Shown here one piece after another: positions 62,533 through 64,000 of a stretch of 64,000 nucleotides of DNA (within the stretch, counting starts at the first letter, position 1; the number at the start of each line of letters is the position of its first letter). Location: contig NZ_PNFF01000001.1 in the NCBI RefSeq assembly GCF_028888695.1, forward strand, positions 1,001,501 through 1,065,500. The letters are read 5' to 3'. The translations under genes and the position numbers were made by a program. The DNA comes from Bacillus methanolicus (GTDB lineage Bacteria; Bacillota; Bacilli; Bacillales; Cytobacillaceae). The notes beneath the pieces were generated by a model. That model searched no databases, was not told the origin of the DNA, and saw nothing but the letters and a program-made list of their open reading frames with translations.

Positions 62533-63888
62533 TTAGGCTGGACATGGTCTTTTCCATGTCCAGTTTGCCATTTTCTTTAAGTTCATGGCAGCGAAAGTAA
62601 GCATCGCCTGCATGGACAATTTTTCCAGTCCCCGAAGGGTTGTCCATCGCATGCCATGCTTCTCTTTTCCATCGGCAAAGACTCGTTCAATCGTTTCTTT
62701 GCGCTTCTCATATATGTTTTTATTGATCTCTGTATGCCTTAAATGATCGGCTTCTTCCACATAATGTTCCCAAATGTGGCGATGAATGAATTTGGTATGA
62801 TCTTTATTTTGGGTACACTTTTCTAAGAACGGGCACGTTTTACATATTTCCGGATTAGAAGCGTACTGTCGATATCCTTCTCTTGTCGTGGTTCGGTATT
62901 CAAGAATTTGGTTGTTTGGGCAGATATAACAATCATAATGTTCATCGTATACATACTCATACTTTTTAAAGAAACCGTCTTTTGTTCTTGGTCTTGTATA
63001 TGGCATAACGGGACGAATCTCTTTGTCCAATAGACTTTTCGCATTCGCTGGGGTTTTGTATCCGGCATCTACGGCTACTGCAGTTGGTTTGCCTACTTTT
63101 TCGATGACTTGTTCGAGTAATTGACCAAACACCTGACTATCATGAATATTCGCTCCCGTTACCTTGGTAGCTAAGACAAAGCCTTTTGCGTCACATGCGG
63201 TATGAAATGAATAGGCAAACATCTTTTCCCGTTCATCTTTTACGTAATAGCCACTATCAGGATCTGTTTTACTGACCTTTATTTCCTTGGTTTCTTCCTT
63301 CTCTTTCGGGGGAAAGGGCTTTTTTCCATGGTTTTCGCGGTCTTGGTTAATCTCTAACTCTAATTGCGCTTGATAGCTTTTTGTTTCTGCCCGGACAATT
63401 TTCTTATCGTACTTCTTTTTATTGGCGCTTGCTTTGACATGTGTAGAATCAATAAAGGCAACAGAAGGGTCTACTAACCCTTTATTCATCGCTTCTTCTA
63501 AGATACGATAAAAAATCTGTTCAAATAAATCAGTACCTTGAAAGCGACGAACATAATTCTTGCCGAACGTTGAAAAATGAGGAATTTTCTCTGTGAAACC
63601 ATATCCTAAGAACCATCGATACGCCACGTTGGTTTCAATTTCTTTGATCGTTTGACGCATGGACCGAATACCAAATAAATACTGCACAAAGACCATTTTA
63701 ATGAGCACAACAGGATCAATACTAGGCCTTCCGTTATCTAGGCAATAGGTATCTTTGACAAGATCGTAAATAAAATCAAAGTCTATGGCTTGTTCAATCT
63801 TCCTTACCAAATGATCTTCTGGAACCAATTGATCAAGAGCCACCATTTCCAATTGATTTCGATTATTGACTGTACGCTTCGATAACAT
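62533..63888 (-). CDS. IS1182-family transposase
   Basis: A 451-residue DDE transposase (IS4-like fold). N-terminal DUF772 region (NGRPSIDPVVLIKMVFVQYL), catalytic Asp in VAFIDSTHVKASANK (about 147), TAVAVDAGYKTPAN (about 268) and the C-terminal KRKETIERVFADGKEKHGMR (Glu). A cysteine cluster CYICPNNQI / CKTCPFLEKC is present. Complete. Confidence 0.93.
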   Translation of the reverse strand: MLSKRTVNNRNQLEMVALDQLVPEDHLVRKIEQAIDFDFIYDLVKDTYCLDNGRPSIDPVVLIKMVFVQYLFGIRSMRQTIKEIETNVAYRWFLGYGFTEKIPHFSTFGKNYVRRFQGTDLFEQIFYRILEEAMNKGLVDPSVAFIDSTHVKASANKKKYDKKIVRAETKSYQAQLELEINQDRENHGKKPFPPKEKEETKEIKVSKTDPDSGYYVKDEREKMFAYSFHTACDAKGFVLATKVTGANIHDSQVFGQLLEQVIEKVGKPTAVAVDAGYKTPANAKSLLDKEIRPVMPYTRPRTKDGFFKKYEYVYDEHYDCYICPNNQILEYRTTTREGYRQYASNPEICKTCPFLEKCTQNKDHTKFIHRHIWEHYVEEADHLRHTEINKNIYEKRKETIERVFADGKEKHGMRWTTLRGLEKLSMQAMLTFAAMNLKKMANWTWKRPCPA

Positions 63889-63987
63889 CCTAAATTTCCC
63901 CCGTTAACCAAGAATTCTATCCCTATTGTACAAAAAAAGCCTGTAGATTTAGCCCCTAGTTAGGGACTTAGTCTACAAGCTGAATCC

Positions 63988-64000
63988 ATATCTTCGGTAT
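63988..64000. repeat. 13-base direct repeat at the right of IS1182
   Basis: Second exact copy of atatcttcggtat, running to the end of the window; the repeat could be longer. Confidence 0.7.

Larger units (their letters stand above)
62438..63987 (-). mobile_element. IS1182-family insertion sequence
   Basis: 1550 bp. The ends carry inverted repeats GGATTCAG followed by ctTGTaGACtAA-like sequence. The transposase is complete. A strong hairpin lies between its stop and the left end. Confidence 0.85.

Noticed and set aside
1-64000. tRNA or rRNA genes, including selC
   Set aside because: None was recognised by eye on either strand; a tRNAscan-SE run would settle it.

Overview
The window is chromosomal DNA of a low-GC, endospore-forming member of the Bacillaceae. 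Four minor spore proteins (tlp, sspN, sspO, sspP), strong Shine-Dalgarno sites, a sigma-D promoter, a cre site and a CcpC-type dyad in front of aconitase all point there. No rRNA, tRNA or CRISPR array was seen. Genus cannot be fixed from this sequence.

Layout. 0-2.1 kb: tlp, sspN, a small Fbp-like protein, a membrane protein and a YneN-like thioredoxin, all on the minus strand. 38.2-42.1 kb: citB (aconitase), sspO and sspP. In Bacillus subtilis these two blocks are neighbours, so the 36 kb between them looks like inserted accessory DNA. It carries mtnA, a galactitol-type PTS operon with two dehydrogenases under a cre site (3.5-10.2 kb), and an operon made of a sigma-D promoter, a cyclic-di-GMP-I riboswitch, a chemoreceptor, an A-T-R NRPS-like reductase and a phosphopantetheinyl transferase (11.7-17.5 kb). 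A CPBP protease follows. A defence island (20.7-36.9 kb) holds a short type II CBASS (CD-NTase, E2-like protein, patatin), a LlaJI-like restriction-modification system with a frameshifted endonuclease gene, a nuclease-helicase DUF2075 protein paired with a MazG-like pyrophosphohydrolase, and a decayed BrxF-like remnant.

42.3-50.1 kb is core-like: selA, an Hsp20 protein, a SelW-like selenoprotein with an in-frame TGA, selD with its own in-frame TGA, the threonine degradation pair tdh-kbl, and a ParM-like actin with a small partner. 50.3-62.4 kb looks like a spore-surface locus: a spore-type gene cut by IS21, a cysteine-rich 373-residue protein, two small proteins ending in a GCCGR motif, a JAMM peptidase, a 967-residue coiled-coil protein built of 42-residue repeats, and two family-2 glycosyltransferases.

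Insertion sequences are dense: three IS3-family elements and two IS3 fragments, ISL3, IS256 (decayed), IS110, IS21 and IS1182. They truncate the phosphopantetheinyl transferase and the gene at 50.36 kb, and one sits in the loop of the aconitase terminator. A structured element of about 110 nt, with compensating changes in its stems, occurs four times inside or beside IS3 and IS256 elements. It and the c-di-GMP-controlled chemoreceptor/NRPS operon are the two most unusual things seen here.
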